From the NCBI GenBank assembly GCA_028281005.1, contig JANQKS010000115.1, forward strand, positions 102,105 through 166,104: 64,000 nt of DNA. Direction: 5' to 3'. Positions within the stretch are counted from its first letter, which is position 1. Each line of letters begins with the position of its first letter. The stretch comes from Pseudomonadales bacterium. GTDB lineage: Bacteria > Pseudomonadota > Gammaproteobacteria > Pseudomonadales > Azotimanducaceae. Both the position numbers and the translations under genes were made by a program. Below the pieces are notes generated by a model. It was not told where the DNA came from, made no database searches, and worked only from the letters and a program-made list of their open reading frames with translations. Below are positions 17,517-26,117 of the stretch, in pieces.

Positions 17517-18365
17517 ATGCCTAATTGGCTTAAACCCAACAACAATGCGGTCATCACCGGTGGTGCAAGCGGCATCGGCCTCGCGGCCGCGGAGCGTTTT
17601 CTACAAGCCGGTATGAACGTGCTCATTGCAGACGTAAATGCGGACACACTCGGCGATGCTGTGACAACCCTGGCACCCGTCGCGAACGATGGCGCGCTGC
17701 ATTCTAAACTCTGTGACGTGGCGGATTTTGCCCAGCTACAAGCACTGCAGTCGACCGCAGCTGACAAGCTGGGCAACGTACACTGCCTGATGAACAATGC
17801 CGGTACCGGCTTTCCACCCTCCCCACCATGGGAGGGCTTGGAGAATTGGAAGAAGCAGCTGGACATCAATCTGTGGGGCATCATCCACGGTTGCCAAGCT
17901 TTCGTACCGGCCATGTTGGCCGCTGGTGAACCGGGGGCGATCATCAACACTGGTTCCAAACAAGGTATCACCAACCCGCCCGGTAACTATGCCTACAATC
18001 TCTCCAAAGCAGGGGTCAAAGCTTATACGGAGAGTTTGGCGCATGCGCTGCGCCAAGAGCAGGAGAAGGAGGCTCGGCTAACGGCGCACCTACTGGTGCC
18101 CGGGTTTACGTATACCGGCATGATTGCGCGCTTTGTACCCGAGCAGCCTCCGGGCGCATGGTCACCTCAACAGGTGGTCGATTTTCTCATTGGCGCACTT
18201 GATCAAGGCGATTTCTACATCCTCTGCCCCGACAATGAAACGCCGCGCGAACTCGATGAACAGCGCATCCAATGGAATACGGACGATTTGATCAAGAACC
18301 GTTCAGCGTTATCGCGTTGGGATCCAGAGTTTGAAGCGGCGTATCAAGCGTTTATCGATGGCTGA
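17517..18365 (+). CDS. Short-chain dehydrogenase/reductase
   Basis: 282 residues of classical SDR. TGGASGIG (about 13-20) binds the NAD(P) cofactor, NNAG follows near 93, and catalytic Ser/Tyr/Lys lie in NTGSKQ and YAYNLSKAG. The Asp in IADVNADT after beta-2 suggests NAD preference. Substrate unknown. The ATG has an AAGGA ribosome binding site. It is followed after 120 nt by the MetX-like gene on the same strand. Confidence 0.9.
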   Translation: MPNWLKPNNNAVITGGASGIGLAAAERFLQAGMNVLIADVNADTLGDAVTTLAPVANDGALHSKLCDVADFAQLQALQSTAADKLGNVHCLMNNAGTGFPPSPPWEGLENWKKQLDINLWGIIHGCQAFVPAMLAAGEPGAIINTGSKQGITNPPGNYAYNLSKAGVKAYTESLAHALRQEQEKEARLTAHLLVPGFTYTGMIARFVPEQPPGAWSPQQVVDFLIGALDQGDFYILCPDNETPRELDEQRIQWNTDDLIKNRSALSRWDPEFEAAYQAFIDG

Positions 18366-18485
18366 ATATGACGGTGCAGCCATGAGCAATGCCGCCATTG
18401 TTGGTGCAAAATCGCACTAGCACCCGCGCCGCGAATCTCTTAAGGTTCTCCGCCCCACACCGAACGAGAATCGCCGAGGCCTTTT

Positions 18486-19571
18486 GTGACAGCTGTGCAG
18501 ACCATCACCCTTGACGGTGAATTTGCCATGCGCCGTGGCCACATTAATCAACCTACCCTGGCCTTTGAAACCTGGGGTACGTTAAACGCTGCCAAGGATA
18601 ATGCGGTGTTGATTTTCACCGGTTTATCCCCCTCGGCGCATGCCTGTTCTTCAGACAAAGATCCGTCGGCGGGCTGGTGGGAAGACATGGTCGGCCCGGC
18701 CAAACCCATCGATACAGATCGCTTTTTTGTGATTTGTGTGAATTCCTTGGGTAGTTGTTTTGGTTCCACGGGCCCTGCCAGTATCAATCCCGATAGCGGC
18801 AAGATTTACCGTCTGACTTTCCCGGTCCTCACGGTGGAAGACATCGCCGACGCCGCCGTGCACGTGCTAGATCACTTGGGTGTGGCTGAGCTAAACACCG
18901 TTGTGGGTTCTTCCATGGGGGGCATGACCGCACTGGCGTTTACCCAAGAGCAACCCGGACGCGCCCGTCGCCTGGTGTCCATCTCCTCCGCGGCGCGCAG
19001 CCTGCCGTTTTCGATTGCACTACGCTCGCTACAACGGGAGATGATTCGCACCGATCCGGCTTGGCAAAACGGCGATTATGACCTGGACGGCAATGGTCCT
19101 GTGGCCGGTATGCGCCTGGCTCGCAAGCTCGGCATGATCACCTACCGTTCCGCGGCGGAGTGGGCTGAACGATTTGGCCGTGAACGCGCCACTGATTTCA
19201 CCCACGCCGACAATCCGTTTGGCATCGACTTTGAAGTGGAATCTTACCTGGAGAGTCATGCCAATCGGTTCATCGGCAGCTTCGATGCAAACTGTTACCT
19301 GTATCTGTCACGCGCGATGGATTTGTTTGACGCAGCCGACCATGGCGGCAGTCTCGACGCCAGCTTCAGTAAGTTGCAGCTTGAATCTGCACTGGTCATC
19401 GGTGTAGAAACCGACTTCTTGTTCCCCGTGAGCCAACAAGAAGAATTAGCCATGGCATTGAACACGCACATCAACGACGTCACGTTTAAACGTCTGCCGT
19501 CGTTGCAGGGGCACGATTCGTTTTTGGTCGACATGGACCGCTTTCGACCGGCGGTGGCGGAATACTTCTAG
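18486..19571 (+). CDS. MetX-like O-acyltransferase / alpha-beta hydrolase
   Basis: 361 residues with homoserine O-acetyltransferase family traits: LAFETWGTLNA, a segment DRFFVICVNSLGSCFGSTGP, the nucleophile elbow GSSMGGM (catalytic Ser) and a C-terminal QGHDSFLVD with the catalytic His. MetX enzymes acylate homoserine for methionine synthesis; other members use serine or other acceptors. The segment KIYRLTFPVLTVEDIAD departs from standard MetX (usually PYG.DFP), so the acceptor is uncertain. Starts with GTG at 18486. Tail-to-tail with dsbA-like gene, 20 nt apart. Confidence 0.8.
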   Translation: MTAVQTITLDGEFAMRRGHINQPTLAFETWGTLNAAKDNAVLIFTGLSPSAHACSSDKDPSAGWWEDMVGPAKPIDTDRFFVICVNSLGSCFGSTGPASINPDSGKIYRLTFPVLTVEDIADAAVHVLDHLGVAELNTVVGSSMGGMTALAFTQEQPGRARRLVSISSAARSLPFSIALRSLQREMIRTDPAWQNGDYDLDGNGPVAGMRLARKLGMITYRSAAEWAERFGRERATDFTHADNPFGIDFEVESYLESHANRFIGSFDANCYLYLSRAMDLFDAADHGGSLDASFSKLQLESALVIGVETDFLFPVSQQEELAMALNTHINDVTFKRLPSLQGHDSFLVDMDRFRPAVAEYF

Positions 19572-19591
19572 GTAAACCACTAAGCCGAGAT

Positions 19592-20215
19592 CTAAGCTAG
19601 AAGCTCCTGCAGCATCGCTGCATCCATATAGCCACCGGCAAACAGCGTTAACGCACCTTCGCGCTCGATCAACAAACTAGGCAACGCATTGGTGCCAAAC
19701 GCCCCGGCATTGTCGAACTGAAATCTAACCCGTTCGAGGATCGCCGGCTCACGCATCTTTTCGCGCAACTGCTCGGTTGATACCTCACACCGTGCAGCCA
19801 CTTCTACCAAGATTTCGACGTTGGTAATGTCGCGTCCGTGGCGGAAAAACTGCTCCTGCAGGGCGTGCAAGTAATCAAACGGCGCTGCCGAGGTGAGGTC
19901 TCTCACCGCCTCTACCGCTAAACAGGAGGTGACGGAATTATGCACGTATTCTACAGGCAGCTTGAAACCAAACTCCTGCCCCGTGGTATCCGCCACTTCC
20001 CGCCACAGTCGCATCAAAAAACGCCGACCGTAGTCGCCGATGGGTTGCGTACCATGGGTGTTGATGCCGCCCAACATCAATTCAAAGTCAACGCGGTGCG
20101 CCAGTGCGGCGCGCGCTTTTTCAAACTCCGAAGCCATCCCCCAGCACCAGGAGCACATCGGGTCGGTCACAAACACCAGTTTCTGGCGACTCGGGCTGTC
20201 ATCCGCTTGGGTCAT
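19592..20215 (-). CDS. DsbA-family thioredoxin-like protein
   Basis: 207 residues of the cytoplasmic DsbA/FrnE-like group (COG3531 type). A CSWC redox motif occurs near residue 21 (DPMCSWCWGM), followed by the helical insertion and a cis-Pro strand (NALPSLLIE). No signal peptide. Its ATG overlaps the selD stop (ATGA), so the two are co-translated; a thiol protein coupled to selenophosphate synthase may help handle reduced selenium, which is inference. Stop lies 20 nt from the convergent MetX-like gene. Confidence 0.85.
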   Translation of the reverse strand: MTQADDSPSRQKLVFVTDPMCSWCWGMASEFEKARAALAHRVDFELMLGGINTHGTQPIGDYGRRFLMRLWREVADTTGQEFGFKLPVEYVHNSVTSCLAVEAVRDLTSAAPFDYLHALQEQFFRHGRDITNVEILVEVAARCEVSTEQLREKMREPAILERVRFQFDNAGAFGTNALPSLLIEREGALTLFAGGYMDAAMLQELLA

Positions 20216-22377
20216 TCAATCACCCATTCACCAGGGGTTTGCACCACACCTATGTCAGCCGCGGAGTAGCCAGCCGCCAGCAATGCCTGTAGACAAGCGG
20301 GCGCCTGGGCTGGCGGTACCGCAGCCAACAGGCCACCAGACGTTTGCGGGTCCGCCAGCGCGCGTAGCCGCGAGTCGTTCGGTTTAATTGAGCCCTGCAA
20401 CATATAATCGTGTAATGCCAGTTCGTTGGCTTGTTGAAGAGAGCTTTGCGTAGCCGTTAGCAGTTCTGCCGCACCTTCAAACAGAGGTACGTCCGCAAGC
20501 TGCAAGCGCACGCCTGCATTGGAGGCACGCAACACCTCACCCAAATGACCGGCCAGGCCAAATCCGGTGACATCGGTCAGTGCATGCGCATCCGCGTTGA
20601 TAAAGTGCTGCACCGCGGCTGCATTGCTGTGGTCCATGCTGGCCTGCACCGCCGCCAAACTTTCCGCGGGCGCATCCCCCTGCATCGCTGCGGCCAGAAC
20701 CACACCGGTGCCAATGGGCTTAGTGAGTAGTAGGTGATCGCCCGGCTTGGCGCCTTGCTTGAACAGAGTATGAGCGGTGGCGGTGCCGGTCACGGTTAAC
20801 CCGATACCAAGCTCCAAACCTTCCGCGGAGTGTCCGCCGACCAACGGTACACCGTGACTGTTCAGTACGTCGGTCACGCCACGCAACAATTGAAACAGTT
20901 CTTCTTCCATGAGCGCCTCCGCCATCAGCGGCACGGTCACAAACGCCAATGCAGCGGTGGGATGCGCGGCCATGGCATAAATATCGTTGAGGCTGTGGTG
21001 AGTGGCGATGCGACCGAAGCGGTATGGATCGTCGAGCATGGCACGGAAGCCGTCAATCGTCAGCAGCGTGCTGCCCTGGGTTTTTAACATCGCTGCGTCA
21101 TCACCAATACCCAGTTCTACGTTCGCATTGGCTTGTTCAGGCAGGCGCGCCAGAACACGGCGCAGGGGGTCCGCGGCCAGTTTTGCGCCACACCCGCCGC
21201 ACCGCATTAATTGTTCTGGGAGGCTGTCTGCAAGTGTGTCCGGCAGCTTAGGTTTTACTTCATTCATCTTAGGTAGATGATTGAATTTATTCATGAAATT
21301 CCGGTCGATCTTGTCTTTGATCCACCACCAAAGGGAACCCTGTGCCGACCAGTTACCACGGCTGGCGATGGCCGCGCCATGGCCATCACCAATCAGTGCT
21401 AAGTGTTGAGTTTGCGCCCGAAAGGTCTTCAGTGTTTTGCCGCTCACTACACGACGTAAGTTAGCGGCGAGAAACGGTCCGGCGCGTACGGCATACACAC
21501 CCGACTTGGCGCGCTCCTGACCAACGAGGTGAGCCACGTCACCGGCGGCAAATACATTCGCATGGGACACGCTGCGCAAGTGTTGATCCACCGAGACAAA
21601 ACCGCGCATATCTGTCGCCAAACCACTTTCCGCCAACCACGGCGGCGCCTGCACATCGGTCACCCACAGCACATAATCGGCATCGAGGTTTTGCTGTCCT
21701 GAAAGGACCAATGCCCCCGTGCTTTCGGTTTCAGCGCGGGCGCGGACCCATTCGATACCATGGCGGTTGAAGGCCTGTTGGGCCTTGTCGATCACACCTG
21801 GGTTGTGTCCGGGCAACAGCGATTCACTGACCAATTTCAACGCCACGGAGCTCGGCAAAACTCTCCGCGCCGTCAGGGCCAGTTCAACGCCACCGGCACC
21901 ACCCCCCACCACCACAATCACCTGCCCGGCTTCCACGTTGTCCTTGATCTCACGCCACTTCGGTAGGAAACGGCTGATGGGTTTAACCGTTACCGCACTC
22001 GGGTGGGGTTGCTTAGGAACCGCGCCGGTGTTCAAAGACAATACGTCATAACGCAAATCCGGGCGGGAGGTAAAACACACCCGATCTTGGCTTAAATCCA
22101 GGCCACTGACCTCGTCATGAATCAATCGCGCGCCGGCGAACTGGCACAGGGGCGGAAGCTGTATATGTATGTCCCGTTCACTATACGCACCGCTAATGCA
22201 GCCGGGTAACATACCGGAGTACGGCGTTTGCAAGTCGCGACAGATCAGCGTCAAGCGCACGCCAGGCTGCGGACGCATGGCAAAAGATTTGAGTACTTGC
22301 ACGTGACTGTGCCCGCCCCCAACTAGGACAACATCACGTAACGCGGGAACGTGGGGACTGTGTTTAGCTTGCTGGAT
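20212..22377 (-). CDS. selD: SelD fused to an NADH-dehydrogenase-like flavoprotein domain (selenide, water dikinase)
   Basis: 721 residues if read from an ATC codon at 22375-22377. Residues ~1-370 are an NDH-2-like FAD/NAD oxidoreductase (GGGHSH near 23-28, later VVGGGAGGVELA and FAAGDVAHL); the rest is SelD with CGGCGAK (Cys, not Sec, at the active site), GIGDDAA and ADPQTSGGLL. It makes selenophosphate from selenide and ATP. The first canonical start is GTG at 22300-22302, but that would remove the GGGHSH dinucleotide-binding motif. No ATG, GTG or TTG lies between the preceding in-frame stop and it. The ATC sits 2 nt after the upstream stop. Such fusions are known in proteobacteria. Confidence 0.85.
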   Translation of the reverse strand: MQQAKHSPHVPALRDVVLVGGGHSHVQVLKSFAMRPQPGVRLTLICRDLQTPYSGMLPGCISGAYSERDIHIQLPPLCQFAGARLIHDEVSGLDLSQDRVCFTSRPDLRYDVLSLNTGAVPKQPHPSAVTVKPISRFLPKWREIKDNVEAGQVIVVVGGGAGGVELALTARRVLPSSVALKLVSESLLPGHNPGVIDKAQQAFNRHGIEWVRARAETESTGALVLSGQQNLDADYVLWVTDVQAPPWLAESGLATDMRGFVSVDQHLRSVSHANVFAAGDVAHLVGQERAKSGVYAVRAGPFLAANLRRVVSGKTLKTFRAQTQHLALIGDGHGAAIASRGNWSAQGSLWWWIKDKIDRNFMNKFNHLPKMNEVKPKLPDTLADSLPEQLMRCGGCGAKLAADPLRRVLARLPEQANANVELGIGDDAAMLKTQGSTLLTIDGFRAMLDDPYRFGRIATHHSLNDIYAMAAHPTAALAFVTVPLMAEALMEEELFQLLRGVTDVLNSHGVPLVGGHSAEGLELGIGLTVTGTATAHTLFKQGAKPGDHLLLTKPIGTGVVLAAAMQGDAPAESLAAVQASMDHSNAAAVQHFINADAHALTDVTGFGLAGHLGEVLRASNAGVRLQLADVPLFEGAAELLTATQSSLQQANELALHDYMLQGSIKPNDSRLRALADPQTSGGLLAAVPPAQAPACLQALLAAGYSAADIGVVQTPGEWVIE

Positions 22378-22379
22378 GG

Positions 22380-22694
22380 TTAGTCGTCTGTATCGAGGTC
22401 TAGGTAGTCAAAGTCTTCATGAAATTGCCGCTCTTCCATGCGCTCTTCGATGGCGCGTCTAATCTCCAGAGACCGAGCGCTCTGTTCCTTGCTGGATAGC
22501 GCTACTACCGCATCAATGGATTCGCTGTCGTCTTCTTCGCCGACCTCATCAGAATCGTCGAATTCATCGATTTCCGCAGTAACTTCTTCGTCTTCGGCGT
22601 CCCCGAACTCGTCCTCTTCGGTGTCATCTGTGTCACCGTCCAAGCGCTCTTCTTCAGCGCTTTCGTCTAAGCCGCCATCCTTGTCTGAAGCCAA
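22380..22694 (-). CDS. PA3496-family acidic protein
   Basis: 104 residues, extremely acidic through the first ~65 (runs of Asp/Glu), then a conserved basic-amphipathic tail RSLEIRRAIEERMEER and DYLDLD. The tail matches a small gammaproteobacterial family typified by Pseudomonas PA3496, annotated as putative envelope integrity protein; function is not established. No signal peptide. First gene of the unit with selD and the dsbA-like gene; its stop is 2 nt before the probable selD start. Tandem 22-bp repeats lie ~140 nt upstream. Confidence 0.75.
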   Translation of the reverse strand: MASDKDGGLDESAEEERLDGDTDDTEEDEFGDAEDEEVTAEIDEFDDSDEVGEEDDSESIDAVVALSSKEQSARSLEIRRAIEERMEERQFHEDFDYLDLDTDD

Positions 22695-22833
22695 TTCGCC
22701 CCCAGAAATGTTGCGCCACGAATAGCGCGATTTTTCGGCTCATGGAGGCCTGCTGTCAAGCAGCAATGTGGGAATTTAGTGGGTTTTTACGAAGAAAGTT
22801 TTTGCTGCGGCTGGAACAACAGTTCAGGCGGGG

Positions 22834-22877
22834 ATTTATGCGTCATTTACGCAACATTTATGCGTCACTTACGCAAG
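22834..22877 (+). repeat. Two tandem 22-bp repeats with internal palindrome (candidate operator)
   Basis: ATTTATGCGTCATTTACGCA followed by AC, then ATTTATGCGTCACTTACGCA followed by AG: two copies 22 bp apart (two helical turns) with one internal mismatch. Each contains the dyad TGCGT-N5-ACGCA. They lie in a 317-nt gap (22695-23011) upstream of the PA3496-selD unit, so two dimers of a regulator could bind on one DNA face. The rest of the gap holds a doubtful 29-codon frame (22869-22958, minus strand) with one membrane segment and nothing else I can name. Confidence 0.55.
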
Positions 22878-23011
22878 AAAAGGCACCAGCAGATAGGCGG
22901 CAAATACACCTAATGCCAGCAGGCTGCTACGGTCGAGGCGGGTCTTCAAAACTGTCATGCGCGCAACCTTAGCGCCGATGTATCGTTTTGAGAAAGACTG
23001 AATGTCTATAA

Positions 23012-23995
23012 CTATATAGCGTAGGCGTACAACACCAATAACAGCGCCGCGGGTGCCACCACACACCACAGGCCCACCCCAAAAACTAGGCTTTTTGCGG
23101 ACATGCGCTTGAGGGTACCGCGGTCAATCTCCAGTCCAATCATCCCCAGGGCCAGCACCAGCAACGACTTGCTCACCCAGCTGATGGCCGTAGTGATGTC
23201 GGTGCTGAGCGTAACCAGGCTGCTGGCCAGCGCGGCACCGACAAACAGCAGAACAAATCCGGGTACCCGCAGTTTCGCCTCACCCTGTTGATAAATCAGG
23301 CTGGCGGCGAAGGCCAGCGGAATTAGCCACAGCGTACGTCCAAGTTTTACGGTGGTGGCAACTTCCGCCGCTTCTGGGCCGTAAATGGCGGCCGTGGCCA
23401 CCACCGAGCTGGTGTCGTGGATGGCCAGCGCCACCCACGCGCCAAACGCTTCCTGGGACAAGCCTAACCAGTGACCGATGCTAGGAAAGGTCAACAAGGC
23501 GACCACGTTGAGCAGGAAGACAAGTGCCGTGGTCACCGCAAACTGGTGGGGTTTGGCACCGATGACTGGCGCTAAGGTGGCAATGGCAGTACCACCACAA
23601 ATGGCGGTGCCACTGGCCAACAGGCTTTGCTCAGTGGGGTCACCGCGTAGGATGCGGGCTATCACCCAGCCCGCACCTAACGTTGCAAACACATACCCTG
23701 CGACTACCAGACCATAGTCTGCGGACACCGCTACCAAGCGGCCAACACCGAGCGTAAATCCGAGCAATACGATGGCGGTCTGCAAGCTGTACTTGCCCAC
23801 TGCACCACTCGCGGGCACCGGATTGTGCCGCCATACCAGGCGTACAAACAATCCACCCAACAAGGCGATGGCTGGGTTTCGCAGGTACAACCCGGCAAGC
23901 AGGGCCAGCAGCAGCACGGCCCAGGCAAAAAATTTCTGCGACTGACTAGTGCTTATGCCCGCGGCGCTACCGGAGACACCGTCAGTGGGCGGCAT
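23012..23995 (-). CDS. YeiH-family putative sulfate exporter
   Basis: 327 residues with about ten membrane helices and the UPF0324/YeiH features LLGFTLGVGRL, SGTAICGGTAIATLAPVI, HDTSSVVATAA and a C-terminal LVFGVGLW. Family members are annotated as sulfate exporters, mainly from co-occurrence with taurine/sulfonate genes. I use the ATG at 23993-23995; an upstream start at 24028 would deepen the overlap with the MBL gene. It overlaps the MBL gene by 14 nt, so both form one unit. Confidence 0.88.
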   Translation of the reverse strand: MPPTDGVSGSAAGISTSQSQKFFAWAVLLLALLAGLYLRNPAIALLGGLFVRLVWRHNPVPASGAVGKYSLQTAIVLLGFTLGVGRLVAVSADYGLVVAGYVFATLGAGWVIARILRGDPTEQSLLASGTAICGGTAIATLAPVIGAKPHQFAVTTALVFLLNVVALLTFPSIGHWLGLSQEAFGAWVALAIHDTSSVVATAAIYGPEAAEVATTVKLGRTLWLIPLAFAASLIYQQGEAKLRVPGFVLLFVGAALASSLVTLSTDITTAISWVSKSLLVLALGMIGLEIDRGTLKRMSAKSLVFGVGLWCVVAPAALLLVLYAYAI

Positions 23996-24782
23996 CAGCG
24001 GCCTGGGTGAGCAGCGCTTGCACGCCATTTAAGTTCATGCAGCGCAGATTAGCGGGAATGGCCACGTCCTGCCATCGCGGTGGGGATAAGGTGCGGTCTC
24101 GCGCCAAACGCAAGCGTACAAACTGATCCAGGCACGCTTGCCCACCCACGTGCACGTTGTACGCGCGCTCCTCTGCAACCGTCGTGACAAAGCGGTAGCG
24201 TCGACCTGTACCGCCATAGTCATGGCAGACGTACAAGCGCGTCTGTTCGGGCAGGCTCAATATCCGTTGTATGGAGTGATACAAGCGTTGCGGGCATCCT
24301 CCGGGAAAGTCACAGCGTGCGGTGCCCGCATCGGGCATAAACAGCGTATCGCCGATAAACACCGCATTGCCAAATTGATAACTGACACAGCCCGGCGTAT
24401 GCCCTGGGGTCGCAAGTACCCGCCCACAGGCATGGTCGAGACAAATGGTGTCACCATCGGCTAACAACTTGTCGTAACCGGATACATCAACACTGCCAGC
24501 ACCGATGGCCGTTTGCGCGCAGAGTAAATGGGACTTCAAATAGCCACAGGCACTTGGGCGGTCTGCGTGGACGTGGGTCTCTAGTATCCAACGTACGACA
24601 AACCCATGTGCATCCACCCAATCCAGCATGAGATCAGCGGTGTGGGTATTGATGACCTCACCTTGTTCATTCATACCTAAGGCGGCGTCGATGATGGCAC
24701 AGCAACCCGACTCGGGATTACTGACGATGAAGCTGTAGGAACCGGAAGAGGCTTCGAAAAACGGATGTACAACAACACTCAT
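23982..24782 (-). CDS. MBL-fold hydrolase, persulfide-dioxygenase (ETHE1/Blh)-like, with altered HxHxDH motif
   Basis: 266 residues: QSNPES-type start, THVHADR (usually THxHADH), LATPGHTPGCVSY (second His), GDTLFMPDAGTARCDFPGG (bridging Asp and the ETHE1-like DxGR-type segment) and CHDYGG (third His). The persulfide dioxygenase group oxidises glutathione persulfide to sulfite using a mononuclear iron. Here the last His of HxHxDH is Arg (codon CGC). That residue is not one of the three iron ligands in ETHE1, so activity may remain. With the exporter it would form a sulfide-detoxifying pair. Divergent from Lrp. Confidence 0.82.
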   Translation of the reverse strand: MSVVVHPFFEASSGSYSFIVSNPESGCCAIIDAALGMNEQGEVINTHTADLMLDWVDAHGFVVRWILETHVHADRPSACGYLKSHLLCAQTAIGAGSVDVSGYDKLLADGDTICLDHACGRVLATPGHTPGCVSYQFGNAVFIGDTLFMPDAGTARCDFPGGCPQRLYHSIQRILSLPEQTRLYVCHDYGGTGRRYRFVTTVAEERAYNVHVGGQACLDQFVRLRLARDRTLSPPRWQDVAIPANLRCMNLNGVQALLTQAADAAH

Positions 24783-24891
24783 GCACTAAAGAATAACCGG
24801 TGGCGTGGAAAATACTTCACAAATTTATGCTTAATAAGCATTAGAATTGGGAAATATTCCCATAAAATATGAATACATTGGGCTGTTTTAC
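24783..24891. promoter_or_regulatory. Divergent MBL / lrp-type promoter region
   Basis: AT-rich 109-nt gap between divergent starts. It holds imperfect dyads such as GGGAAATATTCCC (24848-24860), a perfect 6-bp inverted repeat about a single centre base, just upstream of the Lrp ATG. This is the natural place for autoregulation and control of the MBL-yeiH unit by the Lrp protein. Confidence 0.5.
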
Positions 24892-25368
24892 ATGAATTTG
24901 GACCGATACGACCACCGCATACTGCAACAGCTACAGAACAACGCCGATTTGGCCGTGGCCGATTTGGCGGAGCAGATAGGCTTGTCCACCAACGCCTGTT
25001 GGCGCCGCATCAAACGCTTAGAAGCGGCTGGCATCATCCGCGGCCGGGTGGCTTTGTTGAGCGAGCGGGCCTTGGGGTTGAAACTTACCGTGTTTGTGGC
25101 GGTACGCACCAACGAGCATAACGAAAGTTGGCTGCAGCAATTTGCCGGGGGTATTAAAGACATTCCTGAAGTGGTTGAGTTCTATCGCATGAGCGGCGAC
25201 ACCGACTACTTGCTCAAAGTTGTAGCCCGCGACATCGATGACTATGACAGGGTGTACAAAAAGCTGATCGCGGTGGCTCCGATGCATGATGTGTCCTCTT
25301 CTTTCGCCATGGAACGGATCAAATCTTCCACTGCGCTGCCCTTAGACCACTTGCTGACCGCCGAGTGA
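24892..25368 (+). CDS. Lrp/AsnC-family transcriptional regulator
   Basis: 158 residues from the ATG at 24892; the frame is open for 15 more codons into the promoter region. N-terminal winged HTH (DRYDHRILQQLQNNADLAVADLAEQIGLS...CWRRIKRLEAAGII is the standard layout) and a C-terminal RAM ligand-binding domain (GDTDYLLKVVARDIDDYD). Divergent from the MBL-yeiH unit, which it probably controls in response to a small sulfur or amino-acid ligand; the ligand is not known. Confidence 0.93.
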   Translation: MNLDRYDHRILQQLQNNADLAVADLAEQIGLSTNACWRRIKRLEAAGIIRGRVALLSERALGLKLTVFVAVRTNEHNESWLQQFAGGIKDIPEVVEFYRMSGDTDYLLKVVARDIDDYDRVYKKLIAVAPMHDVSSSFAMERIKSSTALPLDHLLTAE

Positions 25369-25434
25369 ACTGCCCATGCACGTGTTCTGGTAAAGTTGTG
25401 AGCCAGTCTCCCCAACCCCTTCTAACCAGGAACC

Positions 25435-26103
25435 ATGCAAGCCTTACACAGCGAATCCCCGCTTATTGTCTACATCGACATCAAAAGCCCGTACGCATTT
25501 ATTGCCATCCAACCCACCTTGGCCTTGGAAGAGGAGCTTGGCGTTGAGTTTGACTGGCGTCCGTTAACGCTAGATATACCGAGCTACCTGGGCTCGGCGA
25601 AAAAATCCAACGGCAAAGTGGTGCAAAGCAGCCGCTCTCCGCGCCAGTGGCAGGCCGTAAAGTATGCCTACCGCGATGCGCGTCGATATGCAGAACGGCA
25701 AGGTTATGTGCTTAAAGGCACTGAAAAAATCTGGGATTCAAGCCTCGCCAACATTGGCATCCTGTGGGTCGTCGATCAGGCTAGATCGAAGCTCCCGGAC
25801 TACTTGCACAGCGTTTACCCACCGTTTTGGCGGCGCGAATTGGACATAGAAGATCCGGAAGTCATCCTCGGCTGCCTGCGCGAAGCTGGCGTGCCAACAC
25901 AGGGCTTACATGCCTACCTCGAAGGCGCCGGCCGCACGCTGCACGACGAACTACAGGCGCAACTGCATCCGGCCGGTATCTACGGAGTACCCACCTATGT
26001 ATTCGACGGGGAGATCTTGTTCGGACGGGAACATTTACCTTACATTCGCTGGCATATGCAGGGCAAGGTCGGCAGCCCGCCCGACATTGCTTATACCATC
26101 TAA
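25435..26103 (+). CDS. DsbA-superfamily HCCA-isomerase-like protein, copy 1
   Basis: 222 residues. The start DIKSPYAFIAIQP is the 2-hydroxychromene-2-carboxylate isomerase/GST-kappa signature, with Ser in place of the CxxC of true DsbA. GIYGVPTYVFDGEILFGREHLPYI is the cis-Pro and C-terminal helix region. Members isomerise or conjugate aromatic ring-opening products with glutathione. It is followed by a second, shorter paralogue 14 nt downstream. Substrate unknown. Confidence 0.85.
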   Translation: MQALHSESPLIVYIDIKSPYAFIAIQPTLALEEELGVEFDWRPLTLDIPSYLGSAKKSNGKVVQSSRSPRQWQAVKYAYRDARRYAERQGYVLKGTEKIWDSSLANIGILWVVDQARSKLPDYLHSVYPPFWRRELDIEDPEVILGCLREAGVPTQGLHAYLEGAGRTLHDELQAQLHPAGIYGVPTYVFDGEILFGREHLPYIRWHMQGKVGSPPDIAYTI

Positions 26104-26117
26104 GGCCTTGCCTACTC

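Noticed and set aside
22869..22958. 29-codon minus-strand frame with one hydrophobic segment
   Set aside because: Too short to support, overlaps the tandem repeats, and lacks a clear ribosome binding site.
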